Part shown: one piece after another, positions 22,227 through 43,964 of the stretch
Layout of the letters: each line of letters begins with the position of its first letter
Position numbering within the stretch: position 1 is the first letter of the stretch
Assembly: GCA_027186245.1 (NCBI GenBank)
Contig: CP114498.1
Coordinates: 2,549,501 to 2,613,500 of the forward strand
Direction: 5' to 3'
Length of the DNA: 64,000 nt
Origin: Coriaria nepalensis
Lineage: Eukaryota > Streptophyta > Magnoliopsida > Cucurbitales > Coriariaceae
Made by a program: the position numbers and the translations under genes
The notes under the pieces: generated by a model
What the model saw: only the letters and a program-made list of their open reading frames with translations
What the model was told of the DNA's origin: nothing
Databases searched by the model: none

Positions 22227-25211
22227 CTATCCCTCGCTGATGGAAAGATCGATATGGAGGTATGCAATTGCAGCCACAAAGAGCAAGAAAAATGCAGACA
22301 CCAACATGAACGGCTCAGCAAGCATGAACACTGGGTTGAAGTTGTAGTACACCTGCCCAAAGAGAGTTTGATCAAAATAGGCACTTATGTTAATGTCTGA
22401 TAATTAGTCCAATATCCAGAGCAGAAATTCAGAAGGGAAACATAAACAAGTAAGCTCTAAAATCTGAAGTTCCAATCAGCATGTTCATGTAAGTGCCTAT
22501 CAAATTTCTTATGGAGGATATGCTAGAAAATGTGAATTTCAGAATCATAAGGAAATAACAGACAAGATTTTAAAAACTCATCCAACCTCAGATTTCGTCG
22601 TCTCTATTATCTAACCTGGAAAGTTAATTTCAGGGTCTATCCTTAAAACATTTCAAAGACAACATAAACAAAATATAATACATATAATAGATTTGTGTAT
22701 CACCTGGAAAGGTGAATTGTGCTCAGGAACTACATTTTTCTTTTCCAGAACCACCACTGTCCTCCCGACAACATCAAGGTAAGAATGTTTTTTCTGCACA
22801 ATAAAATGAAAAGCAATATTAGCTGATACAGTAAGAAATTAGAAAATGCACATACATCTAAAAAACCTTTATTGATATTACCTCTAGACGTTGCCCTAAT
22901 GGGAAAGGAACCACGGGTAAAGGGTCTTTTGATCCCTCTGGCAGCACAACCTGAAAGGCAAGAATGCATCTGTTCATAATGCTAGCATTCAGGAGAAAAA
23001 GTAATGAATTGACACCTGCATAAAATCAAATAAAAGTGATGCAAGAATAGTGAGGAACCCACTTTTATAGTCAACTTGTTAACAACAGTCTGCACCAGAG
23101 GACAACCAAAAGTGAAGTTAAGGTATCGCCTTCCATCAGATGATTCAAAAAGAAGGTCTTCTAATGGTATTCCATAGCCAATGACAAATGTAGCTTGCCA
23201 TCCACCAAACAGAGGATAACGGGGTTCAAATTCAAGTTCTGACTGCAAAAGATAATTGAGTTAAAATACAAGGGAAAAAATAGACATTAAAAAAGTGTGA
23301 CATAAATGTTACCTTCTGAAAATCTGTGCGCAAATGTGATGATGAGATATTCCCAATATTATCACGGTAGTAGACAGAGTGAACTCTAGGGGGTAATCTT
23401 ACTAAAAGAGTCCGGAATGAGGATGCACCGCTGAAAGGTGCCCTTGATTGGTATTCAAGTCTGCCAAAAAGGAGAATATTAACATTAACATGAACTAAAG
23501 ATGTAATGAGAGAATATCATGAACTATAGATGGCATAATCTTTGAAGAACTTCTTCAGGTGAAGAGAAAGAAAAGTTCCATGAAGGAATGTCTCCAGGGC
23601 ACAAGATGAAACTGCTGCTAAATGTTTCAGATTTTATAAATTTCAGCATTAGAAAGATAAGGAATAACTAAATATTACCTCGAAAACACGCCTTTATGCC
23701 TTGCACCGGTATGACCCAACTTGTAATGCTCTGTGATCTGAACACTTCCCCAATGAGAGATTTCCACTTCGCGTATAAACTCATCCACGACAGCAAATGG
23801 ATTGTTATTCTCAAAATGCACAATGATGGGTGAAAATGAATATGGAGCACTATCCTCATATGGCCCATACTTTAGTTCTGTCCCAGCACGGTTAGTGGGC
23901 TCCACCATTGTAAATGATTCCACCTTAGTACTTGGGGTCTTAATAAGAGTCATCTGCTGCTTAATATGATATGGTGACAAAATAATTGCACTATCACGGT
24001 AATAAACCAATTGAGACTCTGATTGACTAATCTCTGCTGGGAATGGTTCCAGAGAATGTGTAAGTACATAAAGTACTTCGATGGTGGCAGTCTGACCAGA
24101 ACTCAAGGGCGTGGGCAATTTCACAGTGAAGTATTTTGTGTCATTTGGCCCATCAAGTTGCTCACTTGTGTTTACTTCAAGGGGCACATAAGACTTTTTC
24201 TTCCGTTTTCCAGCAACTATCGCTGCCTTAACCACTGCTAGATGATCAATCTGTGTTGGGGGAAAAGCAAGAAGAATCTCGGATGCAGGGGAAGTCCCAG
24301 TATTATCAACCTGTAGGAAGATCACAAATTAAGGCCATCAAATATGGCATCATGATTTTGATTCCGAATGCGCAAAACTAAAATTAATACTCCAGTGAAA
24401 CTTAGTCTAAGGTGTGATCTAATGTAAGATGTAATCATAAGTGCCCCATAAGCAAAAGGGAAAAAAGTACCTTAAAGGTCAAGAAAGTGTTAATAATGTG
24501 AGAAGTCAGGTCGATCTGCATTGAAAACCGCACATTAGAAATGGTGATAATAGAATTAGAGCATGTAAATGTTCCATATAGACAAATGGATAAACTGAAG
24601 AAAATAGCTTTAAAATCAATCATAAAATTTCCTGCATATGCAATAGACAGGTTTTTAATTGGAAAATGTAGGCCACTCTTATGGAAGAATTGTTTCAATC
24701 AAACCAGGAGTGAAGAGTAATTTCGATTTCAATCAAACCATCACTAACCTATGCACCTACATCAAGTAATTCAACGTCTCAATCTATCTAACTTATCATA
24801 GGAATATTATGAACTGCAACCTTACATCCAAATGTTCTTATTCATACAAACTCAAAAAGAATTATATAATCACCCACATAACACAAGGAAGATTTTTCAT
24901 ATTCAAGACAATCAACATTCTTAAATTTACTTTCTTTCCAAAATATTATCGAAACAGCCAGACCACATTAACAAATACTATAGAATTAAGTAGAATAAGC
25001 GAAATGAAAATCACAATCTAAGATTGATGATTAGGTTTTTCCGAAAACGAGCAAGTTATAGCAGATATCGAAGGGAATTGAAGCTTACTCTTCGCTCGGC
25101 GTTGACGATCTGGATCTGATGAGGAGTAGAGGAGCATGCTAGAAGTGAGAGATGCGCGAAGATTGTCAAAACTAGGACCAGACGAGCTCCTAGCAGAGCT
25201 TCCATTTCCAT
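22227..25211 (-). CDS. OST1A: Oligosaccharyltransferase subunit 1 (ribophorin I), short OST1A-type
   Basis: Eight exons: 25211-25089, 24515-24471, 24310-23679, 23460-23313, 23242-23063, 22950-22882, 22793-22704 and 22352-22227. They are all GT-AG and in frame, giving 470 residues. This is a subunit of the ER oligosaccharyltransferase that moves the Glc3Man9GlcNAc2 glycan to Asn-X-Ser/Thr. There is a signal peptide (LVLVLTIFAHLSLLACSS, about residues 12-29), a large lumenal ribophorin I domain (AERRIDLTSHIINTFLTFK, SELEFEPRYPLFGGWQATF, FGCPLVQTVVNKLTIKV), and one membrane segment near the end (PFMLVSAFFLLFVAAIAYL). It stops soon after that segment (ISEG, TAG). This matches the short Arabidopsis form OST1A (464 residues, from memory) and not the longer OST1B, which adds a cytosolic coiled region. 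A second in-frame ATG at 25205 is possible. Confidence 0.95.
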
Positions 25212-25386
25212 AGCCGATTCGGTCTTCGTTCTTCTACCGTTTGACGAGCTCCTATGTCTTTAAACTCACAAAGTGGAGCATAAAGACTGTAGAACCAGAT
25301 TCATGGGGCGGGGCCTCCATGCAAACTTGGGTTCCATCTACAACACCCATCAGTGTAAATGTAATTAACATGATCACAGATGGGTT

Positions 25387-25478
25387 AGCCCAACGATAAC
25401 GCGCTTAGTTAGTCGGGTTGTCGGCCCATAGGCCAGTCGGGCTCCTTTTTTTTTGTTTTCTCTTTTTCTTTTGGCCCA
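25387..25478 (-). promoter_or_regulatory. Site II (TGGGCY) elements upstream of OST1
   Basis: On the minus strand TGGGCT lies at 25392-25387, TGGGCC at 25428-25423 and TGGGCC at 25478-25473. They sit 175-270 bp above the OST1 start codon. Site II motifs are bound by TCP factors and are common in housekeeping and growth genes. Function is inferred. Confidence 0.5.
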
Positions 25479-26204
25479 ACAAAACTAGATAAGAGTAGGT
25501 TTTTTTTTTTTTTTTGGCTAAAAGAAAATTTTAAAAAATCTTCTAGTTACCCCAAACTTCCTCCAATTTTTTCATTAAGCACATAATTTTTGTACTATTA
25601 TCCTCATTCCTTTCTATATCCTGCAAAGTATATAGCTGGCACTGTCTTCAATTAGCCTCCTATCATTAGGAAAGACCACCTTACTCTAATTAACTAAAAG
25701 GGTACTGCAGTGTTTTAACTTCTTCATCAAAATAAAAGCTATGAAATTTGATTCTTAACAATCTCTTGACAATCGATTTTCCGTGAATGACCACATAGCT
25801 TCAAATTGGAATCTTTTGGAGGTTATCATCATATCATGGCAATTCTTGTTTAGGATTGAGGGAGAGTGGTCAGATCCAACAGCCGAAAGAACCAAGACTT
25901 GAGAGTGAGGAAACTCCTCTCTCCTCTCTCCATTCTTCATTAATTAGAACACTATTCAATCATTTTCATGACAAAACCATCATCTCTTTTATTCCATTAG
26001 GTGAATTTTATGTCCTTACCGTAATTGATCATCCATTGAAATTTTCTCATTTTTTTAATAGCTTTACAAGCTCTTCCTCATTTTCATCCCATCTCAATAT
26101 TTCATTAAAATCTCCCAAACAATATATTCTCAAACCACTTTCCTTCCTTAAATTTTGTAGGGCCATAGACTCATCTGACATAATGAAATTCGCCCTCCAC
26201 ACTA

Positions 26205-26713
26205 TAGAGATGACAAAATGGGCCAACATAGTACGGCTTCTACACGATACAGATTATGTTGTGTCGTGTCCGGTACAGATTGGCTCGTGGGATCATGCCG
26301 CCCCATGTGCATGTTTTGGCCTATGGGTTTGTTTCGACTCGTGGGCTTGAAGGCTTATTTTTTTAAAAAAATTAAATTAAATAAAAGAAGAATTTTAAAG
26401 TGATTAGTAAAATATTAATAATGTATACATGTTTTATATATTATTAATCGTTCATAATAGTTATTATTTAGTAAATTATAAGTTAGTACAATTTATAATT
26501 AAAATTATAAATATTGTAATAGATATTATTTTACAAAATAAAATATTGCATTAATCAAAAAGTTTTTAACATACAAAATAATTTTCGGATAAAAAAACTC
26601 ATAAGATTAGGAGGTGTTTTTGAGCCCGTATCTCGGACGAGCCCAAAAGGGCCATGCCAGCATGAAAAATCAGTGTCGTGCTCGTACCGGCCCGACTCAT
26701 TTTGCCACTTCTA
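26205..26713. mobile_element. Non-autonomous hAT-type element (509 bp)
   Basis: Terminal inverted repeats: the left end is TAGAGATGACAAAATGGGCC and the right end, on the minus strand, is TAGAAGTGGCAAAATGAGTC, 15 of 20 matching. The inside is AT-rich with GGCCC-rich subterminal blocks and no coding sequence. An imperfect duplication CTCCAC(AC/TG) flanks it at 26195-26202 and 26714-26721. It lies within LINE endonuclease sequence. The family is judged from the ends shared with the element at 27656. Confidence 0.72.
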
Positions 26714-27655
26714 CTCCACTGAAGCCTCTATCAGGTTTTCAGAAACCCCTCATAATTTCTATGTGAACATTTTCATCCCTCCACCAAGCCAGCCCTCCTA
26801 AGCCATGGGGATCAACATAAAAGCCATTCTTAAACTTTAATATCATTTTTAATTTTTTCATCTTACCCCTCTTCTATTCTTTATTTCAAACAAGAACAGA
26901 ATATTGAGGTTATAGTTTTTCCTAAGCTTAGAAAGTGCTTTAACTATTAAGGATGGCACCATTACTTAACAGTTCCAGGCTATATTGTCCTGATTTTGGC
27001 CAACTACTAGAACCATTAGTAATATTAGCCAAAGAGACTATGCTTCTTCCTTTATTCGCCTCCAGTCCCCCCTCCTCTTCTCCCTGTGTATGATTGTTCA
27101 CCAGTTCCAAGCAAACTTTATTCACCCCTTATTTCTTTTTCTCAACACTTCCTTTCAGTCTCCCTACTTTCCCCCCTTCTTTAGCATGTCATTGAGTTTT
27201 ACTAACATTCTCCTTTCCTTTGTTATCTACTTCATTTGTTTTCATCTTACAGTTAACCTCTACTCTTCTTTTCTTTTGGCTTTCCTCTTCACACTTCCCT
27301 TTTTGTTTAAGATTCATCTTCATTAATTCCCCAAAGATTCTATTAATTTTCGTTTGGAAGGAATCCACAAGCACCATTGTGCTTCAAGGTTGGATATATC
27401 TACAAAGACAAAAGTAAGGGACAATGCCAGAATAACGGCCAATGTACCTCCTTCTACAATCAAGTTAGTAGGATTTTTAGAGAGATTTTTTAGGAAACAA
27501 TAAATAAGGTAAAAGTGTTGTCTTCTTTTAATGAAATATACTTCATTTTATATTTTTGGTATGGAGACAGAAGCCCTAGTGGACTTGACTATAAGTTTTG
27601 GTCAGCGTGCCCACCTTTTTGGAATGCGGGTTTAATGTCTTCGTTGTGGCCCACC

Positions 27656-28233
27656 TAGAGATGGCAATTTGGGCCGGGCTAGTCTGAATCCGTTCAATCC
27701 GGCCCGTTAAAGCCTGACCGTACATGAGCGTGGGCCAAGCATGCATTATATACCTGTGGGCCGGCCCGACCCGGCCCATTTTTAAAACGGGCTAAGCTTA
27801 GCTCGGGTATACGGGCGTGGTGAACAGTATCTTCCACGCTTTTTTTATTTTATTTTAAATTTTTCTCTCTTTATTTTTTTTCCTATAAATACCCTTTCAA
27901 ATTATCTTCATCAATAACAATTCAAAAAATCATCTCTCAATTCTATTATTTTTCCTATAACTACCCTCTCAAATTATCTTCATAAATCACAATTCATAAC
28001 TCAAAAAAAACATCTCTCAACTCTCAATTTTTCTCTATTTATTTTTCTTACTAATTTAAAGTCTCAATTATTAATTTTACAATTCCTGAATTTTGATTAT
28101 AGTCTTAACTCTCAACTCTCAAGTTCCAAAATCGAATTTCAGGTTGGTTCAATTTTTCTATTTTATTATAATGCATTTTAATCTTTATTATTATAATTAT
28201 TTTTTGTAAATTTTATCTTCCAAGTTCTAATAA

Positions 28234-28278
<45 letters not shown>

Positions 28279-28712
28279 AATAACATAGAAAATGGATAAC
28301 TTGGGTAATACACATGATTTTGGAGGCCAGCCATATTTTCTATTTTATAGTTCAAGATATATGGAATTGGACGAAAATAATTTTCCGAATATAGACGAGG
28401 TCCACGAGGATGAGATCGATCTCGACGATGAAGTAACAACTACACCGAGTACAACTACTTCTATTTTTGTATTATAAAACTTACTTATTACGTTATAAAA
28501 CTACTTTATTGAACTATAAAACTTAATTATTCGGGATAATTTTTTATTTAAAAATAAAAATAACTTATTTTTAAGCTTGTTTTTAACCAGGCTCGGGCCG
28601 GGCTTAGAATTTTGAGGTCCGGCCCGGCCCAAAGCAAAACGGCCTGAGCCCGACCCAATCTAAACGAGCTCATGTCTAATATGGGCTGGGCCGGCCTAGA
28701 TTGCCATCTCTA
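27656..28712. mobile_element. hAT-superfamily element with 8-bp target duplication (1,057 bp)
   Basis: Terminal inverted repeats of about 24 bp begin TAGAGATGGCAAT at both ends. The element is flanked by an exact 8-bp target duplication GGCCCACC at 27648-27655 and 28713-28720, the diagnostic length for hAT. The subterminal regions are rich in GGCCCG. Inside is a (TA)n plus T-run at about 28238-28278 and one 61-codon plus-strand frame (28292-28477) starting MDNLGNTHDFGG and turning acidic, which could be the N-terminal exon of a deleted transposase. No BED finger, catalytic core or dimerisation domain is present, so it is non-autonomous. Confidence 0.9.
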
Positions 28713-28807
28713 GGCCCACCTATTGCATGTGGTTGCAGCCTCTTCCATCCGGGGTTAGGTCCTAGATGCCTTTACACACGAGATATCTAACGTCGACATA
28801 GGCTGAG

Positions 28808-28874
28808 GGTCAACCTCATCTTTGCATGACATGAGGTCAACCTCATCTTTGCATGACATGAGGTCAACCTCATC
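28808..28874. repeat. 27-bp tandem repeat, about 2.5 copies
   Basis: The unit GGTCAACCTCATCTTTGCAT followed by GACATGA is repeated exactly and then partially. It lies within the LINE-derived segment, just beyond the right target duplication of the hAT element. Confidence 0.9.
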
Positions 28875-29469
28875 ACCATGGGACCGGTTTTCAACCCCCA
28901 TCTAACCCTTAGATGGGCTCGTTGGCTGTTGCTGAGGCCGGTGTTCAACACCCCAACATAGCTCATTCACTTTCCTTGTCATCATTTTCCTCTGGGAATT
29001 CTACCACATACTAGACTTCATTCTCTTCTTTCTCTTCAATTTTCCTTCCCTCTTTTCAATCCAACGACCTCAACCTCCTCTGCTATTTCTCCTTGTTTCT
29101 CCAATAACAACTCAGGTTCCTCTCTTCTAACTCCCCACTGACCCCATCGAATAGGTATTTCCTCCTTTTCCACTTCCACCGGATTATTCATTTGATCGTG
29201 CTTCATCCCTTGTAAGACAGGGTCATGTTCATCCCAGTTCCATTTCCTTGTAGGTCACAGGCCATCAGGCTCCAGAGGATCTACGCCATTGATCTCGTCC
29301 AAATTCACTGGATCTACGCACTTCCGCTTCGTCTCAATCACGAGGCTTCTTCCTTACTTGCAGAGAAAGAAACGAAGATTGCCTACCACCGGATCCAACA
29401 TCAGAGCGAAACTAGACTAGCTATGGGAGAAAATTGGAAAGATCAGAGCAACACAAACTGATCGTAGTG

Positions 29470-30315
29470 GAGATTTAGATATGAAAATTCCATTTAGACA
29501 GCGTTATTCTAACGCCGAAGTAAACTCAATTTTCAGTTTAAGCCCACAAAAGTGGGTGTGTATCCCAATTTAAAACTTGTCGATGTTCATAGGAACTTTT
29601 CGAAAGAATATCTTTACTCATGTAATTTTTTGATGGGTTGTCCAAAATAATTAAAATGATATGGGGAAAAAAAAAGGTTGCAACTTGGGTGCAGGGAGAG
29701 AATAATATTAAATAGTCGAAACCATATTTTTAGGTAAAAGTTCATTCAGCTTCATTACAAATTACAAACAAACCCCTTCTTTCCCCCCAAAAAAAAAAAA
29801 AAAAAATTACCCACCAAAAAAGAAAAATTATACTCTAAACCCCTAAACTCTAAATTATACTTTCACCCTTTCCCCCAAGTCTTATTCATTTTTACACATA
29901 TAACAGCACAAAAAAAATCTGAGAAAATATTCTATGTAATTTGAACTCCATGCAATTTCATATAATTTATGACTACAGTCTTGCCATATAAAAACGAAAA
30001 AGAAGTTGATATAACCGTCTAATTTTATGTCTTTTATTAAACATACTGATATCACTTTTTAAATTGGTCGAACAATCGGAATCAATTTTTTTCTGAAGTG
30101 GCAAGATCGTAACCGTAAGTTGTATGGAATTGCACCAAACCAAATTACATGGAATATTTACTCATAAAATCCCTCAAAAAGAAAAACCCTTCTCTTTTCG
30201 CGCCAATTTATACCTTCTCCACCCCAAATAAAACCCATAAAATATTTTTTTTGTAAAAAAAACACCAGAAGGAAAGAACACTTAAAAGAAAAACTAGTTG
30301 TACCATCCCAAAACG
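29470..30315. other. Intergenic DNA and 3' flank of the WAV3-type gene
   Basis: AT-rich, with an A-run at about 29789-29807. No coding sequence was seen. The part next to 30315 is likely 3' UTR of the minus-strand gene. Confidence 0.5.
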
Positions 30316-33300
30316 TTACCTTGCTTTCTTTTTGAACCCATAATTGGACAACAAGGGCTGAACCAAACCTTGACCGGAAGGACTACCCAGAAACATAACC
30401 TGGGACCGAGTCAACATCTCAACCATTGACGGGGTCTGATACGCCTGAACAAGCGTGGAACCCTCCATAGAGTCTCCTCTAGCTGTTGCTCTTTGCCATG
30501 AATGTGAGCTCAATCCAGAGAGAATATAAGCCCTTCCTGAAACCTCATAAACCTGCCTGCTAGCCATCCTCTCTTGCATTTCCTTGAGCTCAGCATCTAA
30601 AGCAATGCAAAACATATCATGACACTTACCTGAAACACTTTCCGATAATACCCTCCTACAATTTTCAAGTTCCGATATTGCCCCTTCTAGGTCGCCCTTC
30701 TCAGCACAGATTCTTGCTTGAGCCATTGCCTCGGCTGACTGCAGCCTATTCCTTTGCCTGTCAACTTCTACTGACACTTGTGCGGTTAATTCTGACCTCT
30801 CAATCTTAACTTCATTGCCTTCCAATGTAGTTATCTGTTTTGTAATTGGATCCTTGTAAATGCACCTCACCTTTATCAAGGGCGTTGTTGTGCTGTCACT
30901 GTTTGATAACTCTTCCGGAACATTGACCGAAACCAGAAAATCTCTCTCTTCATCAGCATAGAGATCTCCCACCTCAATATATCCAGACCGTCCATTTTCC
31001 ATCAAATAACTAGCATAACTTCCAGTTTTCACTGACTGAAGATGTAGAGTAGGGCGGACACACTCGATTTCTACCCTCAAGTCTTGCACGACAACGCTCA
31101 AGATTCCCCCAATGCACTGAGCAAATGCATCTTGCATTGCAGATTCTGTTTCAATGAAAGAGAAAGTCCCTCCAGAAATCTCCGATATTGAATGCATGGA
31201 AGAAGAATCATGGTCTGCTCCAAACCCAAATGAGTGAACTGGGATTTGAAATTCTGAGCCGGTGCTGCTGCCATGAATAGACTGAGGGAGGAGTAGCTGG
31301 TAATTCGGTTCTTGGGGTTGGTTCAAATTCGTTCCAGAGTTGTTAACAGTATAATTATCTTGCCCATCAGATAAGAGTATTATGTTGGACGCGGAATTTT
31401 TCTCTCTTCGTTCTTCCATTACCTTAGCGGCTTTTCTTAGACCTTCTGCAATATTGGTCCCACCATTTGCGACCAATGAGTTGACGGCCTGTAAGGCTTG
31501 ATGCTGGCCAGTGTCGGACATACGCCGGAGAGGAAAGAGGCGGTGGGCAGTTGAAGAGAATGCAATAACAGAGAGCCGGTCATTGGAACTGAGACTCTGT
31601 ATTACAAATCCCATTGCCCGTTTTAGCAAAGCCAGCTTCGTACCAGCCATACTTCCACTTATGTCCAGCACGGTCACTAGGTCGACCGGGGCCCGCATGG
31701 TGGTTTGCGAAAATATCGGGAAGTTAGTTTGGTTTTCCTGCGGAATTTGTTTTGTGATAATACCAGTGGCTTTGAGATTGACCAAAACAGTGAAATTGCT
31801 GTGGGATTTGGACCGTGGAAGGGAAGAAACTTCTGGGTATGTTTTGATTTGGATTATGGAATCCGAATTGTCATCCGGAATATTCTTTTCAGTAGGAATA
31901 GTCTCAGAATACACAGGTTGGTGATGATGGTCTAAGGATTCGTCATCATTGAAGATAGCTGGTTCGGGGGCTTGACCGAGCGGGACGATGTGGCGACGGC
32001 TCAGGTCTCGCCGTGGAGGAGGCAGTCTTCGGACGACGGTCATCAAAGGGTTGAGAGGGGGAGAAGGATTCTCCAAAGTGGGTCCCTTTACGGGGATTTC
32101 TTTCCATTTAGAGCTGCAAACAGGGCAGATTTGGTTCCCCTGTTTTGCATTAGAGATGATGCAGTGGAAATGGAAGGAGTGTGAGCATTCTGCGGTGAAA
32201 ATGGCTTGACCTCCACCCTGTTTGATTTTGGCCGAACATATAGAGCAGGTCTGTTGAAAAGATCAAACAGAAAACTGATTAACACCATTTGAGTTAAACA
32301 CCATTGTCCAAGTAGTAGTTATGGCACTTATAGATCAGCAGCTCTACCCAAATGTTTCGATCCATGTCATTTATTTGTTTGATTTAGAATTCGAGCAGGA
32401 AGCTCGATTTTATCCACGGAGCATTGAAAAACAACGGCACATACGAATCATAATGATCAAACTCATTGCACAAAAGATTACAAAAACTTTATTATGAAGG
32501 AAAAAAAATAAAATAAAATAAAAAGAAAAGTCATGAGTTGCTTTACAAATTCGGCTCCCTTTCCTTTCCTGACATTTTCTTTTCCCTCTCTATCTTTCTA
32601 GTTCTACTACTTGAACAATTAACATTCAAAGGGAAAGAAAAGCTTTTTCCTCATCGTTTTTTGTTAAGTAAGGGAGACAAGAATTGTTGTGAAAGGGACT
32701 TCTTGTTGCATCAAAGCATCAACACAAAGGGTCAACACAAAGATACCATATACAGTACCTATCTCAATTATGTATATCAGATAAGATACTCTTTAGAAAA
32801 AAAAAAAACATTGCTGAATAAAATCAATGAACTCATAAAATAACAAACTTGTCGATTTTTCATTCAAATAATTATTGACAAGAAATATTGTAATTTTTTT
32901 TTTCTATTAATCATCTTATTGTTCTAGAACAAAGAGATATCAAGAAAAAAAAAGTTAGAAACAAAGAAACAGAGCTCACTGCCTACGTTTGAGCTTTAAC
33001 ACCCAGAACTTTGAATGATTGAATCTTATTTTTCTGTCGTATTTTCTCAAGAAACAAACGGAGAAGAGCGAGAAAGAGAGATAGAGGGAAGCAAAAACCT
33101 TAGACGACCTGCTTCCGCTTCTGGACAGCCAACGATGGGAAGATGGGGACGGAGTAGTCGGTCGGGACGATCCCCAATGCGCTGGCGAAAGCAGAGCAGC
33201 GTCGGAATATCTCTCGACGGAATCTGAATCGATAGATGGAGTAGCAGTAGTAATAGAAGCAGTAGTCGAATCCTCGAGTGTTTTGGGAAGAACAGCGCAG

Positions 33301-33350
33301 AGATTGTCAAACCCTAGAGCCAGCTTCGCTTTCCGCCATTTGCTTCCCAT
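30316..33350 (-). CDS. RING-VWA E3 ubiquitin ligase, WAV3 family
   Basis: Two exons, 33350-33099 and 32250-30316, join in phase 0 to give 728 residues. The start MGSKWRKAKLALG is the family signature; an in-frame ATG nine codons upstream (33377) is less likely. Order: a serine-rich N-terminus (SDAALLSPAHWGSSRPTTP), a RING finger right after the intron (TCSICSAKIKQGGGQAIFTA, then CSHSFHFHC and CPVC, about residues 85-128), a basic linker, a VWA domain with the MIDAS motif DISGSMAG and LLSDGQDN (about residues 245-425), then a Vwaint-type C-terminal region. WAV3 proteins are E3 ligases that control root gravitropism and waving through auxin-related targets. As I recall, related Arabidopsis genes (At3g54780, At2g38970) lie in the same blocks as the EDR2-like and GATA8 genes, which fits this window. 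Confidence 0.92.
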
Positions 33351-33479
33351 TTTTTGAACACTTAAGAGAGATCTCAAACGCCGGCCAGATCTCTCTCGTT
33401 AAGAAACTCTGCTGCTTTTTGGAATGAGAGGAGGAGGAGGAGGAAAGCGGGTTTAGGGAAAGTTGAACTGGAACACGAA

Positions 33480-33700
33480 AATCGAGAACAGAGAGAGAGA
33501 GCGAGAGAGAGAGTTGAAATGTCAAAGCGAAGGAGTAGAGAATGAGAGCGAATAGAAGGAGGAGGAGGAGGAGGAGGAGGAGGGGGAGGTGTATGAGAAT
33601 GGCGGTTTGTGACGTGAACTAGTATTCTTGTTGTTGCTGTCGTTCATGGCGGCCATGAGCGAGAGAAAGAGAGAGAGAGGGAGGGAGGAGAGAGAGAGTC
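33480..33700 (-). promoter_or_regulatory. GA-rich promoter/leader of the WAV3-type gene
   Basis: Purine repeats on the plus strand: (GA)n at about 33485-33512, (GGA)n at about 33553-33588 and (GA)n at about 33660-33700. On the gene's strand these are CT-rich tracts, typical of plant Y-patch promoters and 5' leaders. No clear TATA box was found. Confidence 0.5.
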
Positions 33701-33719
33701 ACAAGTTTTAAGGATTTCG

Positions 33720-43172
<9,453 letters not shown>

Positions 43173-43964
43173 ATGGGCTGTTACGATATCAGAAAAAGTT
43201 GTTTTTATCATTTGTACTATCTACTCCTCAACCCATTTATCTGGCTCAGGAGTTTTCTTGTTTTACCCCTTTTGATCTTGAGCTCGAGATTATATTATAG
43301 ATTTCAATGATTGAATGAGGATGTAATTGTGTATTGAAGATGATCTAGACTATCTTTCAATATTTGGATGTGGTAAATTGAAAATTTTCATGTTCCACTT
43401 CCTCACTAAGAATTAAATTAAGTCGATATTTTAATGAAATATTAATATTTGGAAGTAAAATAAAAATAATTCAATGTTGGATTAGTATTTATAATGGTGC
43501 CTTGTTGTTTAAGATCTCCAGGCCATCTTTTTTAAGAGAATAAATAGCTTGGCAGCAAGACTATCTCCGTTGCTGATTTTTGCGGGCCAAAGTTTCACCG
43601 CAGTTTATTTTGAGAATGTGTTTTCGCGTTCATCTGCATGTTTTTTTCATTCTAATTAAATATTTTTTTTGCCTCAAGTACGGATAAAGTAGATCTCGGA
43701 TTATGCTAAAGTTAAAAAAAAAAAAAAAAAAAAGACTTAATCGGAGGGGTGATTCGGACACACCCGATATGGTTTTCTTAGATTTTGTTAGATTTACTTA
43801 GGAAGTTCTTAAGAGCATCCCTAAGGACACACCTCGAAATCCATGACTCTTTTCGCACCAAGAATAATCCACTTTGACCGTTCGATTACTTTTGATTTGA
43901 TGAGAGACTTCAAATCCTCAGTAACATGGGGCTTTTTTTTTTTTTTTTTTAATGAAGGTTGTAT
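43173..43964. other. ADK 3' UTR and AT-rich spacer
   Basis: The ADK 3' UTR probably ends near 43330-43380. An A-run lies at about 43713-43732 and a T-run at about 43932-43950. No gene was seen. Confidence 0.5.

Larger units (their letters stand above)
25755..29460 (-). mobile_element. LINE (non-LTR retrotransposon) relic, interrupted by two hAT elements
   Basis: Minus-strand fragments keep LINE order. From the right, 29460-28721 resembles an acidic ORF1/linker region. Then 27647-26714 gives linker sequence and an endonuclease start (WRDENVHIEI and a broken DPHGLGGLAW block). Then 26204-25755 gives YCLGDFNEILRWDE and VGSDHSP, which are hallmark endonuclease motifs, followed by SKRFQFEAMW. Stops and frameshifts are frequent. 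The reverse transcriptase part is absent, so the copy is truncated at its 3' side near 25755. The segment order is continuous once the hAT elements at 26205-26713 and 27656-28712 are left out. Confidence 0.75.

Noticed and set aside
29225..29461. 78-codon plus-strand ORF
   Set aside because: It is antisense to the LINE-derived segment, whose minus-strand reading has the more natural composition.
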